Below the pieces are notes generated by a model, which made no database searches, was not told where the DNA came from, and saw only the letters and a program-made list of their open reading frames with translations. From Gemmatimonadota bacterium (GTDB lineage Bacteria > Gemmatimonadota > Gemmatimonadetes > Longimicrobiales > Gaopeijiaceae), in NCBI GenBank assembly GCA_029262115.1, contig JAJCZZ010000053.1, forward strand, positions 1-64,000: a DNA stretch of 64,000 nucleotides. The letters run 5' to 3'. The translations under genes and the position numbers were made by a program. Below, piece by piece: positions 8,308 through 17,489 of the stretch (within the stretch, counting starts at the first letter, position 1; every line of letters begins with the position of its first letter).

Positions 8308-9150
8308 ATGGATCCCCAGGCCGGACGACCGTCTCCGATCAAGGACCGGAGCCGCCCCCAACGGTCCTCCGGGTTCGCCCCGCGCCGGGTTCTGTGGACC
8401 GCGTTCGGGATCTCCGCCGCCCTCCATCTGATTGCGCTCGTGCTCTACCCGGGGCTCACCGACGGCGAGCGGGGCCTGGTGGCTCCGATCACCCGACCCG
8501 ACTCCTCGGTCGTTTCGCTCGACGGAATCCTGATCGTCGAACTGATCGAGCGGGAAGACGAAGAGGACGAGCCGGAGGTGGACTCGCCGCCCGCCCAACC
8601 CCTTGAGCCGACGGCCTCGCCCCAAGGTGCCCCAGCGGGGCCGCGCGCCGCCCCCTCGCCCCAGGGTCCCGTCGCCCCGGCAGTCCCGGTCGGGCCGTCG
8701 GCCGCGGAGCGCTTGAGAGTACGGCTCCGCGACGCCCGGCTGTGGGCCCCGATCGACCCCGTGCACACCCGGCTGAGCACCGAGCAGAGACTCGAACTCG
8801 AACTCGCGGGTCGACTCGAAGCCTGGAGCGACTCGGTCCGGGTGGCGGAGGCGGCCCGGCTCGCGGCTACCGATTGGACCTACACGGACGAGGACGGAGG
8901 TCGGTGGGGGGTGTCCGATGGCAAGATCTATCTTGGCGATCTCGTCCTGCCCTTCCCGTTCGCGTTCGGAATGAATCCCCAGCAGTTGGAGGAGTTCCGG
9001 GAACGAGAGTGGGAGTGGTTGGAGATCCAGAGGGGAATGGCCACGGGGGAGATCCGCGACGGATGGAAGGAGCGCGCGCAGGCCATCCGCGCACGCCGGG
9101 ACCAGGAGCGGGCCCGAGCCCGTCCGGACACCTCAGGTGTCCGCTTCTAA
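8308..9150 (+). CDS. TonB-like inner-membrane protein lacking a TonB C-terminal domain
   Basis: The 280-residue protein has a basic N-terminus, one membrane segment (about residues 27-47, ending LHLIALVLYP) and then an acidic and Pro/Ala-rich linker (EREDEEDEPEVD, repeated PQG and PVAP units). This is the architecture of the N-terminal two thirds of TonB. The C-terminal half is charged and helical, rich in Arg and Glu, and shows no TonB C-terminal beta domain. It could be a periplasm-spanning structural or partner protein. I cannot assign a function. Gene neighbours give no strong clue. Confidence 0.6.
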   Translation: MDPQAGRPSPIKDRSRPQRSSGFAPRRVLWTAFGISAALHLIALVLYPGLTDGERGLVAPITRPDSSVVSLDGILIVELIEREDEEDEPEVDSPPAQPLEPTASPQGAPAGPRAAPSPQGPVAPAVPVGPSAAERLRVRLRDARLWAPIDPVHTRLSTEQRLELELAGRLEAWSDSVRVAEAARLAATDWTYTDEDGGRWGVSDGKIYLGDLVLPFPFAFGMNPQQLEEFREREWEWLEIQRGMATGEIRDGWKERAQAIRARRDQERARARPDTSGVRF

Positions 9151-9234
9151 CGCCGTAAACGGAGTGCCGCGTACCGGTCTCGTACCGCATGTAAACAGAT
9201 GTCTGGTGGTGCGCGGTAGGGGCCCGTACGTTCC

Positions 9235-10668
9235 ATGCGTGCAAAAAGCGAATGTGGCCGGCGGCGGATCGGTCCTTTGCAGGCGGATTTTCCGGCATCT
9301 CCCGAGGCTTCTCGCTGGACAGGCGGTGACCACGTGATCCACGACCACTCCGGTCGGTCCTTCTATGCGGGCCTCCTCGAGGCCCTGACCCAGGTCATGG
9401 GGTCCGCCAAAGGATACCTCATGGACCACGCTCCCCGCGTGGCGCTTCTCTCGACTGTCATCGGCGAGGGAATGGGGCTGGACCGCAAGGAAGTGGCGGA
9501 GCTCTTCTTCGCGTCGGTCCTGGCCGACATGGGCATGATCGGGCTTGCCGAGGAGGCGTGGGACAACCCCGTCCCACAGCTCCCCGACGACGTCCGTGCG
9601 CGCGTGCAACTGCATCCGGTGCGGTCGCAGGAGCAGGTGGAGTTGATTCCCCACCTCGGCACTCTGTCTCCCCTCGTGCGGCATCATCACGAGTGGTGGG
9701 ACGGCAGCGGCTACCCGGACGGACTTGCGGGGACGGACATCCCCATCGGTGCCCAAATTCTCCGGTTGTCCGACACGGTGGCCGCTCTGGCTCAACCGCG
9801 GCCCCACCGCGGGCCACTCACGACCGACCGGATGGTGGCCCTGGTGCAGGAGGGCGTCGGGAAGGAGTTCGGACCGGAGGTTGCTGGCGCGTTCCTGACC
9901 ATGCATGGCGCCGGCGACATCCCGGAGTTCGAGCCGATCACGTTCCGACACGCGGTAACGCGGGCCGCCGGCCATCTGCTTCCCGACGAAGTATCGCCCC
10001 TGTCGAGCGACCACCTCCTCGCGATCCTCGCCAACCTCATCGACGCGAAGGACCCGTATACGGCCGGTCACTCCCGCCGCGTGGCCACGCTCGCGGTGGC
10101 CGTGGCCTCGGAACTGGGCCTGCAGGACCACATGAAGTCCACGCTGTGGGCCGGGGGGTATCTTCACGACCTGGGCAAGCTTCGCGTTCCCCTACGGATT
10201 CTCGCGAAGCGGGGTGCCCTGTCCGAGGAGGAAATGGGGCTGGTCAAGCGTCACCCGTCCGACGGGGCCGCGATCCTGGAGACCATTCCGTCGCTGCAGC
10301 ATCTCACGACGGGGGCCCGATACCACCATGAACGGTGGGATGGGAGTGGGTACCCTGAGGGTCTGCGCGGGGGGCACATCCCGCTGGTGGCCCAGATTAT
10401 GGCGGTTTGCGACGCCTACGACGCCATGACGTCGACGCGCGCCTATCGAAGCAGTCGGTCCCATGCGGCCGCCATGCGGGAGGTGGAGGGCCATGTCGGC
10501 ATCCACTTTGGACCCCGTGCAGCCGATGCGTTCCTCGCTCTTCCGCAGGGGCTCTTCGAGTCCGTACAGGCTCCGGTGGTGCCTGGCTCCCCCTTTCGGT
10601 TTCCAGGGCGGTTGGCCGGGCCGCGGACACGGCGGGCAGGCTCCCAAGGAGCTTCCGCAGCAGTCTGA
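9235..10668 (+). CDS. Tandem HD-GYP domain protein, first domain degenerate
   Basis: The protein (477 residues from the ATG at 9235) contains two HD-GYP units. The second is canonical: GHSRRVATLA, GYLHDLGKL (H311, D312), KRHPSDGAAIL and YHHERWDGSGYPEGL. HD-GYP enzymes hydrolyse cyclic di-GMP with a binuclear metal site. In the first unit the HD pair reads LADMGMIG (A97, D98), so a metal-binding His is lost, although HHEWWDGSGYPDGL is kept; it is probably a regulatory or dimerising half. No receiver domain or membrane segment is visible. A GTG at 9334, preceded by an AGGCGG-like site, is an equally good start and would remove 33 unconserved residues. Confidence 0.85.
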   Translation: MRAKSECGRRRIGPLQADFPASPEASRWTGGDHVIHDHSGRSFYAGLLEALTQVMGSAKGYLMDHAPRVALLSTVIGEGMGLDRKEVAELFFASVLADMGMIGLAEEAWDNPVPQLPDDVRARVQLHPVRSQEQVELIPHLGTLSPLVRHHHEWWDGSGYPDGLAGTDIPIGAQILRLSDTVAALAQPRPHRGPLTTDRMVALVQEGVGKEFGPEVAGAFLTMHGAGDIPEFEPITFRHAVTRAAGHLLPDEVSPLSSDHLLAILANLIDAKDPYTAGHSRRVATLAVAVASELGLQDHMKSTLWAGGYLHDLGKLRVPLRILAKRGALSEEEMGLVKRHPSDGAAILETIPSLQHLTTGARYHHERWDGSGYPEGLRGGHIPLVAQIMAVCDAYDAMTSTRAYRSSRSHAAAMREVEGHVGIHFGPRAADAFLALPQGLFESVQAPVVPGSPFRFPGRLAGPRTRRAGSQGASAAV

Positions 10669-10891
10669 GGCATAAGGCCCCCCGGAGGAGCGCCCGCTGG
10701 CCGGTCGCTCAGGGTGTGGAGACCCTCCGGGAAGCTGCGGGGCCACTCCGCCCATGCCTCCAAGTGCGTGCGGCGCCCTTGCGAGAGTGCCCGGCCGGTT
10801 CCACACGTGTCCGCCGTTGCCCATCTTACGGGTTCGCTCTGAGAGGGGTCCGCCGCCCGCGGCCGACTCCGACCCACAACGGAACCCTATC

Positions 10892-13639
10892 GTGTCCCAG
10901 GATCTGGCTCCCCGTTTCGACCCTCGGGCCGTCGAGCCCGCGCGCTACGCCTCATGGATGGAGCGTGGGCACTTCCACGTAGCGCCCGAGGCCGTTCTGG
11001 ACGAGGGCGCCGAGCCGTACGTGATCGTGATTCCGCCGCCGAACGTGACGGCGGTGCTGCACATGGGCCACGGGCTCAACAACACCGTCCAGGACGTCCT
11101 GATTCGCTGGCGGAGGATGCAGGGTCGGGCGGCGCTGTGGGTGCCCGGCACCGATCACGCGGGCATCGCCACGCAGAACGTGGTGGAGCGGCGTCTGGCT
11201 GCGGAGGGAAAGACCCGCGACGACCTGGGCCGGGAACGGTTCGTCGAAGAGGTGTGGGACTTCGTCGGTAAGACGGGCGGCGTCATCCTGGACCAGCTCA
11301 AGGCCATCGGGTGCTCGTGCGACTGGAGCCGCACGCGCTTCACGCTCGATCCCGAACTGAATCGGGCGGTGCGCGAAGTCTTCGTGCACCTGTACGAGAA
11401 GGGGCTGATCTACCGCGGGGAGTACATCATCAACTGGTGCCCTCGCTGCCACACCGCGCTGTCGAATGAAGAGGCTGAGGGCCACGAGACCCAGGGCTCG
11501 CTCTGGCACCTTCGCTACCCCATCGAGGAGGATGCCTGGGGCGCCGCGGAGTCGGCGGCCGCGGCGGGTGCGGACGCCGTCGGTCAGATGGGCGACGGGC
11601 GCTGGTACCTCACGGTCTCCACGACCCGGCCCGAGACCATCCTGGGTGACACCGGTGTGGCGGTTCACCCGGACGACGAGCGGTACGCCGCCCTGGTGGG
11701 CGCCTCGGTGACGCTGCCACTGACCGGTCGTTCGATTCCGGTGGTGTCGGACACGTACGTGGACCGGTCGTTCGGTTCGGGCATGGTGAAGGTCACACCC
11801 GCGCACGACCCCAACGACTTCGACATCGCTGGGCGCACGGGCATCGAGATCCTGGACGTGATGCGGGACGACGCGACCATGAGCGACGCGGTGCCGGAAC
11901 CGTTCCGTGGAATGGATCGCTTCGATGCGCGTGCCGCCGTGCTCGACGCCCTCGAGCGGGAAGGCCTGCTGGCGGGGAAGGACGAACACACGCACTCCGT
12001 TCCGCACTGCTACCGGTGCGATACGGTCGTGGAGCCGCGCCTGTCCCTGCAGTGGTTCGTGAAGATGAAGCCGCTGGCCGAGCCCGCCCTGGCGGCGTCG
12101 CGGGACGGAACCGTCACCTTCTCACCGCCCCGGTGGAAGAAGGTGTACGAGCACTGGATGGAAAACATCCGGGACTGGTGCATCTCGCGGCAGCTCTGGT
12201 GGGGCCACCGCATTCCGGTGTGGTACTGCGCGTGCGGCGAGGTCATCGTCGCGCGCGACGATCCGGACGCCTGCCCGAAGTGCGGCGGGACGGAACTCGA
12301 GCAGGATCCGGACGTGCTCGACACGTGGTTCAGTTCGCAGCTGTGGCCGTTCTCCGTATTCGGATGGCCTGACCGAACGCCCGACCTCGAAGCGTTCTAC
12401 CCGGGCCACACGATGGTGACGGCTCCCGAAATCCTGTTCTTCTGGGTCGCCCGGATGATCATGATGGGGTACGAATTCCACGGTGAGGCTCCGTTCACCG
12501 AGGTCTATTTGCACGGCACGGTCCGGGATGCCCAGGGGCGCAAGATGTCCAAGTCGCTGGGCAACGGCATCGATCCGCTCGATGTCGTCGAGACGATGGG
12601 TGCGGACGCCATGCGCTTCACGCTCGTGTCCCAGTGCGCGGTCGGCACGGACATCATGCTCGATCACGAGGACGTGGAAGGGTCGTTCTCGGCGGGCCGG
12701 AACTTCGCGAACAAGATCTGGAACGCGGGCCGCTTTGCCCTCATATCTCTTGGAGATGGCACGGTGAAGGCACCCGACGCCGTGGAAGCGGACCTCCGGA
12801 TGGAGGATCGCTGGATCCTGGCGCGCACGGCACGCGCGGCCGCCACGGCCACGGACGGGCTCGAAAAGTACCGTCTCCACGAAGTGGCCGAAGCGCTCTA
12901 CCGCTTCTTCTGGGGCGAGATCTGCGACTGGTACCTCGAGCTCATCAAGGGCCGGCTGGCGGATGGGGCGGACCCCGCGTCTCGTGAGGCGGCGCGTACC
13001 ACGCTGGTGACCGTGCTTGACCGTGCCCTCCGTCTTCTCCATCCGATCATGCCTTTTGTCACCGAGGAGCTGTGGCAGCGCCTTCCCATACCGGAGGGAC
13101 AGACACGTACGGACGATCTGATCGTGGCAGCGTGGCCGAGCGAGGAGCGGTCGGAGCCCGAGGCCGAACGTTCCATGGAACTTCTCCAGGAGCTGATTGT
13201 CGAGGTCCGGCGCCTGCGCAAGGAGTATGGGGTGGGCGAGGGACAGCGGGTCACGATCCATCTGGCGGCGGGTGACGCGTCGCTGACGACCCTGGTCGAC
13301 TCGCAAACCGAGGCGCTCGAGCGGTTGGCTCGCGTGGACCGGGTCGACACCTCTCCGCCGTCCGGAATCGGAGCGCATGCGGTCCTGAACGGCGGCGCCG
13401 AGCTCTTCCTTCCCCTGGCAGGGCTGATCGACGTCGATCAGGAGCGCGCCCGACTTCAGTCGGAGGTGGATCGCTTGCGCGGCCAGCTTCGCAGCACGGA
13501 AGCCAAGCTCTCCAACGAGAAGTTCACGTCGCGGGCTCCTGCCGAGATCGTGGAGAAGGAGCGTGCGAAGGCGGACAGTCTCCGGGACCAGATGAGCAAG
13601 CTCGAGGGGAAGGTGACCGAGCTCGCGGGGACCGCATGA
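10892..13639 (+). CDS. valS: Valyl-tRNA synthetase
   Basis: The 915-residue class I synthetase has the signature HMGH (57-60, HIGH box) in IPPPNVTAVLHMGHGLNN, a CP1 editing domain, DTWFSSQLWPFSVFGWPD, KMSKS (551-555) and the ValRS-specific C-terminal coiled coil (about residues 845-915, heptads of Leu with many Glu/Arg/Lys). It charges tRNA-Val and hydrolyses Val/Thr-tRNA errors. The GTG at 10892 gives the normal N-terminus; the in-frame sequence upstream is not conserved. It heads the long co-directional run ending with purH. Its 3' tail is tandemly repeated in the following spacer. Confidence 0.97.
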   Translation: MSQDLAPRFDPRAVEPARYASWMERGHFHVAPEAVLDEGAEPYVIVIPPPNVTAVLHMGHGLNNTVQDVLIRWRRMQGRAALWVPGTDHAGIATQNVVERRLAAEGKTRDDLGRERFVEEVWDFVGKTGGVILDQLKAIGCSCDWSRTRFTLDPELNRAVREVFVHLYEKGLIYRGEYIINWCPRCHTALSNEEAEGHETQGSLWHLRYPIEEDAWGAAESAAAAGADAVGQMGDGRWYLTVSTTRPETILGDTGVAVHPDDERYAALVGASVTLPLTGRSIPVVSDTYVDRSFGSGMVKVTPAHDPNDFDIAGRTGIEILDVMRDDATMSDAVPEPFRGMDRFDARAAVLDALEREGLLAGKDEHTHSVPHCYRCDTVVEPRLSLQWFVKMKPLAEPALAASRDGTVTFSPPRWKKVYEHWMENIRDWCISRQLWWGHRIPVWYCACGEVIVARDDPDACPKCGGTELEQDPDVLDTWFSSQLWPFSVFGWPDRTPDLEAFYPGHTMVTAPEILFFWVARMIMMGYEFHGEAPFTEVYLHGTVRDAQGRKMSKSLGNGIDPLDVVETMGADAMRFTLVSQCAVGTDIMLDHEDVEGSFSAGRNFANKIWNAGRFALISLGDGTVKAPDAVEADLRMEDRWILARTARAAATATDGLEKYRLHEVAEALYRFFWGEICDWYLELIKGRLADGADPASREAARTTLVTVLDRALRLLHPIMPFVTEELWQRLPIPEGQTRTDDLIVAAWPSEERSEPEAERSMELLQELIVEVRRLRKEYGVGEGQRVTIHLAAGDASLTTLVDSQTEALERLARVDRVDTSPPSGIGAHAVLNGGAELFLPLAGLIDVDQERARLQSEVDRLRGQLRSTEAKLSNEKFTSRAPAEIVEKERAKADSLRDQMSKLEGKVTELAGTA

Positions 13640-13771
13640 GCGAGCCCCGGGGGACGGTGAGCGAGCTTGGGGGGACCGCATGAACGAGCCGCAGTGGAGC
13701 ATGAGCGAACTCGGGGGGACCGCATGAACGAGCCGCAGTGGAACATGAGCGAACTCGGGGGGACCGCCTGA
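13614..13771 (+). repeat. 44-bp tandem repeats of the valS tail
   Basis: The last codons of valS, including GGGGACCGCATGA, are repeated in tandem. A divergent first copy covers about 13619-13658; 44-bp copies lie at 13659-13702 and 13703-13746; a partial copy runs from 13747 to 13771. The two full copies are nearly identical and contain GAACGAGCCGCAGTGG. Each copy repeats the valS stop codon context. The GTG that starts the next gene (13738) lies inside the third copy, so the duplication has built the spacer and start region of the downstream lipoprotein gene. Confidence 0.85.
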
Positions 13772-15375
13772 CGTCCGTTCGCGGATGGTGCACCGTCGCG
13801 GCTGTCGGTCTGGTGGTCGCGACCTCGTGCGCGCGGCAGGGGGCGCCGCCGGGCGGGCCGGAGGACCGGCGGCCTCCCGTCGTGGTGCTGACCCAACCCG
13901 ACACGTTCGCCGTCCTGAACGACTTCTCCGGGCCGGTGCGGTTCGTCTTCGACGAACGGCTGAGTGAGCGCATCTCCGGGGGCGTAGGCGATCTTGTCAT
14001 GGTCTCGCCCCGGACGGGTGACGTCCGGGTACGCCTCGGCCGGAACGACGTGACCGTCGACGTCGACGGCGGCTTCGAACCCGGTCGCGTGTACCGTGTG
14101 ACCCTCGCGCCGGACGTCAGTGACCTCTTCGGGAACCAGGTGCGGGATCCATTCGAGCTCGTGTTCAGTACAGGCGGAGAACTGCATCCCACCGCGTTGG
14201 CCGGCTTCGCCTGGGATCGCCTGACGGCGGATGGCATGGACGGGGCTCTCGTGCTGGCCCGGGACGTCGAGGACTCCACGGCGGTCCATGTCGCCCGAGC
14301 CGACGGGGACGGCCTCTATGCGTTTCGCTATCTGCCGCCCGGTCGCTATGCCGTCACGAGCTTCCTGGACGTGAATCGGAATGGCGAGTTGGATCCGACC
14401 GAGGCCCGGGGTGAGATCCGCCCCCTTCTTGGCCCGGCCGACACGGTCGTTGCCGATGTGCCGATGCTGATCCCGGACACGAGCGCCGCGAAGGTCATGG
14501 CGGTCCAGGTCATCGACTCCGTCACACTCGTTGTCCGCTTCGATGACGCGCTCGACCCGGCGGTTTCGGTGCGAACGCTGGGCGTTGGCATCCAGCCGGA
14601 CAGCGGCGCCAGCGAGGACGTGGTCACGCCTTCGGTCGAGCGGGTCTACCACGTGTGGGAGTACAACCGGTGGGTCGACGAGGTGGTGGACTCGTTCGCG
14701 CGGCTGGACTCCGCGGCGGCGGCGCAGGACGCGGCCCGCCGGGATTCGGTCGCCACGGCCGCCGCCGAGGCACAGCCAGATTCGGCCGCCGCCGAGGCAC
14801 AGCCGGATTCGGCCGCGGTCGAGGCACGGCCGGATTCGGCCGCGGTCGAGGCACAGCCGGATTCGGCCGCGCCTTCCGTCGAGGCACCGGCTCCGCTCGC
14901 ACCGAGGCGGCCGCCGACGAAGGTGGAGGTGACGGGGAGGCCGGCCGCCGGTACCGGCGATCAGCCGCCTCCACCGCCGACTCCCGGTGCCCCGAGACGG
15001 GAGGACCCGCTCCCGCAACGTCGGGTCGTGCTTCGGCTGGAGGGCTTCCTGCCGACCAACGAGCCGTTCCGCTTGTTGGTCACGGGCGTGAGGAACATCA
15101 ACGGGATCCCGCAGGGTGGGGGAAGCGCCGCGTTCGTGCGCTCGCCGCCCTCGGTCGATTCGAGCGCGGTGGCCGCTGACTCCATTGGCGCTGCCGCGGC
15201 CGACACAGCTGCTGTGGACACGCTTCGGGCGGCCATCGACTCGACCGCCGTCGACACGCTTCCGGCGGTGAACGACTCGGCCGCGGTGGACACGCTGCGG
15301 ACGGGCACCGACTCGGCCGCAGCGGATAAGCTCCGTGTGGGCCCTGATCGCTTGCGGGTACCACGCGGTCCGTGA
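13738..15375 (+). CDS. Ig-like domain lipoprotein with low-complexity repeats
   Basis: The 545-residue protein has a lipobox at VATSC (Cys31) and then PPGGPEDRRPPVVV, the start of a bacterial Ig-like (BIG_5 type) domain seen in surface lipoproteins. A second beta domain with Ca-type LDVNRNGELDP (about 210-221) follows. Residues about 340-380 are four imperfect 9-residue repeats of AEAQPDSAA, encoded by 27-bp DNA repeats. The C-terminus carries degenerate DSAAVDTLR-type repeats. It is predicted to be outer-membrane or periplasm-anchored; function unknown. The GTG start lies within the valS-tail repeats, and the end overlaps selA by 4 bp. Confidence 0.75.
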   Translation: MEHERTRGDRLTSVRGWCTVAAVGLVVATSCARQGAPPGGPEDRRPPVVVLTQPDTFAVLNDFSGPVRFVFDERLSERISGGVGDLVMVSPRTGDVRVRLGRNDVTVDVDGGFEPGRVYRVTLAPDVSDLFGNQVRDPFELVFSTGGELHPTALAGFAWDRLTADGMDGALVLARDVEDSTAVHVARADGDGLYAFRYLPPGRYAVTSFLDVNRNGELDPTEARGEIRPLLGPADTVVADVPMLIPDTSAAKVMAVQVIDSVTLVVRFDDALDPAVSVRTLGVGIQPDSGASEDVVTPSVERVYHVWEYNRWVDEVVDSFARLDSAAAAQDAARRDSVATAAAEAQPDSAAAEAQPDSAAVEARPDSAAVEAQPDSAAPSVEAPAPLAPRRPPTKVEVTGRPAAGTGDQPPPPPTPGAPRREDPLPQRRVVLRLEGFLPTNEPFRLLVTGVRNINGIPQGGGSAAFVRSPPSVDSSAVAADSIGAAAADTAAVDTLRAAIDSTAVDTLPAVNDSAAVDTLRTGTDSAAADKLRVGPDRLRVPRGP

Positions 15376-16826
15376 GCGACCCCCGCCGCCGGTTGCCGTC
15401 CGTCGAGTCCCTCCTGGCCAACGACGTCTTCGAGGGCTTGCTGGAAGAGTATCCCAGGACGCGGGTGGTCGCTGCGATCCGCGGAGAGATCGACGACGTG
15501 CGGACTTCTCTCTCGCAGAGCGGCATGGACGGGGGTGACCTCGAGACGGTATCGGGGTGGGTCGACCGAGTGTCCGCCCGGCTGGCACGGGAGGACGTCC
15601 CTTCGCTTCGCCGCGTGATCAATGCGACCGGCGTTGTGCTCCACACCAATCTCGGTCGGGCACCTCTGGCCGCCGCCGCCGTGCGGGCGATGGCGGCCGC
15701 GTCGGGCTACGCAAACCTCGAGTACGACCTCGGCGAGGGTGTGCGGGGGTCACGCTACGACCACTGCGTCGACCTCCTCCGGGAGCGGACCGGGGCGGCC
15801 GATGCCTTGGTGGTCAACAACTGTGCGGCTGCTCTGCTTCTCGCGCTGAATACGGTGGCCGCTGGGCGTGGGGTGGTGGTCTCTCGAGGGGAACTGGTCG
15901 AGATCGGCGGCGGCTTCCGCGTTCCGGAGATCATGGAGCGTTCGGGAGCGCGTCTGATCGAGGTGGGGAGTACGAACCGGACCCGAGCGCAGGACTACCG
16001 GGCGGCGCTCGCGACCGGAGGCCCCGCGGCTCTTCTCAAAGTGCATCGGTCGAATTTCCGGATCTCTGGCTTCACCGAGGACGTGGCGATCGGCGAATTG
16101 GCGGCGCTGGCCGCCGAGTTCGGGGTGCCCCTCATCCATGATCTGGGGTCGGGGCTCATGGACGACCCCGGCGCGCTGGGACTTCCTGACGAGCCGAGGC
16201 CGTCCACCTCCCTCAGGGACGGAAGCGACCTCGTCGTGGTCTCTGGAGACAAGTTGCTCGGAGGGCCGCAGGCCGGCCTTCTGCTTGGGAGTGAGGAACA
16301 CATCGCCGCCCTCCGGGGCAATCCGATGTGCCGGGCGCTCCGCGTCGACAAGGTCACGCTCGCGGGGCTCGAAGCCACGCTCCGACTCTACCGGGACCCC
16401 GCAACGGCCCGATCCGCCATCCCCACGCTTCGAATGCTCTCCATTCCTCTCGATAAGCTCGAAGAGCGTGCCCGCTCCCTGGCGGCCGCTCTCGAGCCGG
16501 CCGGTCCTTGCCACGTCGCGGAGGGCGTCAGCGCTGTGGGCGGCGGTACCTACCCGGGGGTCGAGCTTCCGAGCTGGACCGTTCGGATCCCCGTCAGGAG
16601 GGCGGGGGCACTCCTGGAACGTCTCCGTCGAGGAGACCCCCCCGTCGTGGCGCGCGTCGAGGATGGTGAGGTGGTCCTCGATATGCGCACGATCGCCCCG
16701 GCCGAAGTCGAGGAGGTCGTGCGAAGGGTATCGTCGGCCCTGTCGCAGCCGGACGAGTCTGCACCGGACGAGTCGGCCTTGTCGGAGGCGGACGAGTCGG
16801 ACGTGTCGGAGTCGGACGAGTCGTGA
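15372..16826 (+). CDS. selA: L-seryl-tRNA(Sec) selenium transferase
   Basis: The 484-residue PLP enzyme has the SelA features: an N-terminal helical domain, VINATGVVLHTNLGRAPL, YANLEYDLGEGVRGSRYDH, AADALVVNNCAAALLLAL, KVHRSNFRISGFTE and the PLP lysine K294 in VVSGDKLLGGPQAGL. SelA converts seryl-tRNA(Sec) to selenocysteyl-tRNA(Sec). The last ~25 residues are an acidic DES repeat not typical of SelA. No selB, selD or clear selC occurs in the window, so the rest of the pathway must be elsewhere. The GTG overlaps the lipoprotein gene by 4 bp, and its stop overlaps gmhB by 4 bp. Confidence 0.93.
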   Translation: MSDPRRRLPSVESLLANDVFEGLLEEYPRTRVVAAIRGEIDDVRTSLSQSGMDGGDLETVSGWVDRVSARLAREDVPSLRRVINATGVVLHTNLGRAPLAAAAVRAMAAASGYANLEYDLGEGVRGSRYDHCVDLLRERTGAADALVVNNCAAALLLALNTVAAGRGVVVSRGELVEIGGGFRVPEIMERSGARLIEVGSTNRTRAQDYRAALATGGPAALLKVHRSNFRISGFTEDVAIGELAALAAEFGVPLIHDLGSGLMDDPGALGLPDEPRPSTSLRDGSDLVVVSGDKLLGGPQAGLLLGSEEHIAALRGNPMCRALRVDKVTLAGLEATLRLYRDPATARSAIPTLRMLSIPLDKLEERARSLAAALEPAGPCHVAEGVSAVGGGTYPGVELPSWTVRIPVRRAGALLERLRRGDPPVVARVEDGEVVLDMRTIAPAEVEEVVRRVSSALSQPDESAPDESALSEADESDVSESDES

Positions 16827-17389
16827 CAGCACCCGTCCGGCACGCGGTCTTCCTCGATCGGGACGGTACACTCATCACGGAGCGCCACTACCTTGCCGAT
16901 CCGGAGGGTGTGGAGCTGGTGGAGGGGGCGGTGGAGGCGCTGAAGGCCCTCCGGGCGGCGGGCTTTCTACTAGTCGTCGTGACGAATCAAGGCGGTATCG
17001 CCAAGGGCCTTTATTCGATCGGGGACTACAATCGGGTGGCCGAGCGCCTGGACAGGATGCTGCTCGACAACGGGGTTCCCCTCGACGCCACCCGATTCTG
17101 TCCGCACCATATCGATGCCGGGTTGCCGTGCTCGTGCCGGAAGCCCGCCACGGGCATGCACACGGAGTTGGCGGAGTCGCTGGGCATCGACCTGTCGCGG
17201 TCGTGGTTCGTCGGCGACAAGTTGAGCGACACCCTTCCGGCTGAGACCTTGGGGGGGCGGGCAGTCCTCGTACGATCGGGGTACGGGTCGACGTGGGCGG
17301 ACCGCGTGCCCCCCGACGTGGCGGTGGTCGACGATCTGTCCGCGGCGGCGCGATTTATCCTGGCCGCAGAGGGCTCCGTGGATCGGTGA
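16823..17389 (+). CDS. gmhB: D-glycero-D-manno-heptose-1,7-bisphosphate 7-phosphatase
   Basis: The 188-residue HAD phosphatase has the nucleophile motif FLDRDGTL (D12, D14), VVTNQGGIAKG, a zinc-binding loop CPHHIDAGLPCSCRKP typical of the GmhB/HisB-N group, and WFVGDKLSDTLPA. GmhB dephosphorylates heptose-1,7-bisphosphate in the pathway to ADP-heptose for LPS core or glycoprotein glycans, which points to a Gram-negative envelope. The GTG start is inside the selA stop (GTGA overlap). About 100 bp separate it from erpA. Confidence 0.9.
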   Translation: MTAPVRHAVFLDRDGTLITERHYLADPEGVELVEGAVEALKALRAAGFLLVVVTNQGGIAKGLYSIGDYNRVAERLDRMLLDNGVPLDATRFCPHHIDAGLPCSCRKPATGMHTELAESLGIDLSRSWFVGDKLSDTLPAETLGGRAVLVRSGYGSTWADRVPPDVAVVDDLSAAARFILAAEGSVDR

Positions 17390-17489
17390 AAATCGACCGA
17401 ACCCTCGTTCCCTATGGGTGTATGACCTGCTGCCGACCTCGAAGGGTCGTCCGACGAGTGCGGCTCTCAAACTGTTTGGAGGGATTGCC

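Noticed and set aside
13614-13771. CRISPR-like array after valS
   Set aside because: Same reason: contiguous 44-bp tandem units, no unique spacers, copies of the valS 3' end.
13456-15588. Long open frame on the minus strand (about 710 codons) opposite the Ig-like lipoprotein
   Set aside because: It is the high-GC shadow of valS, the lipoprotein and selA. It is low-complexity Arg/Gly-rich sequence with no domain.
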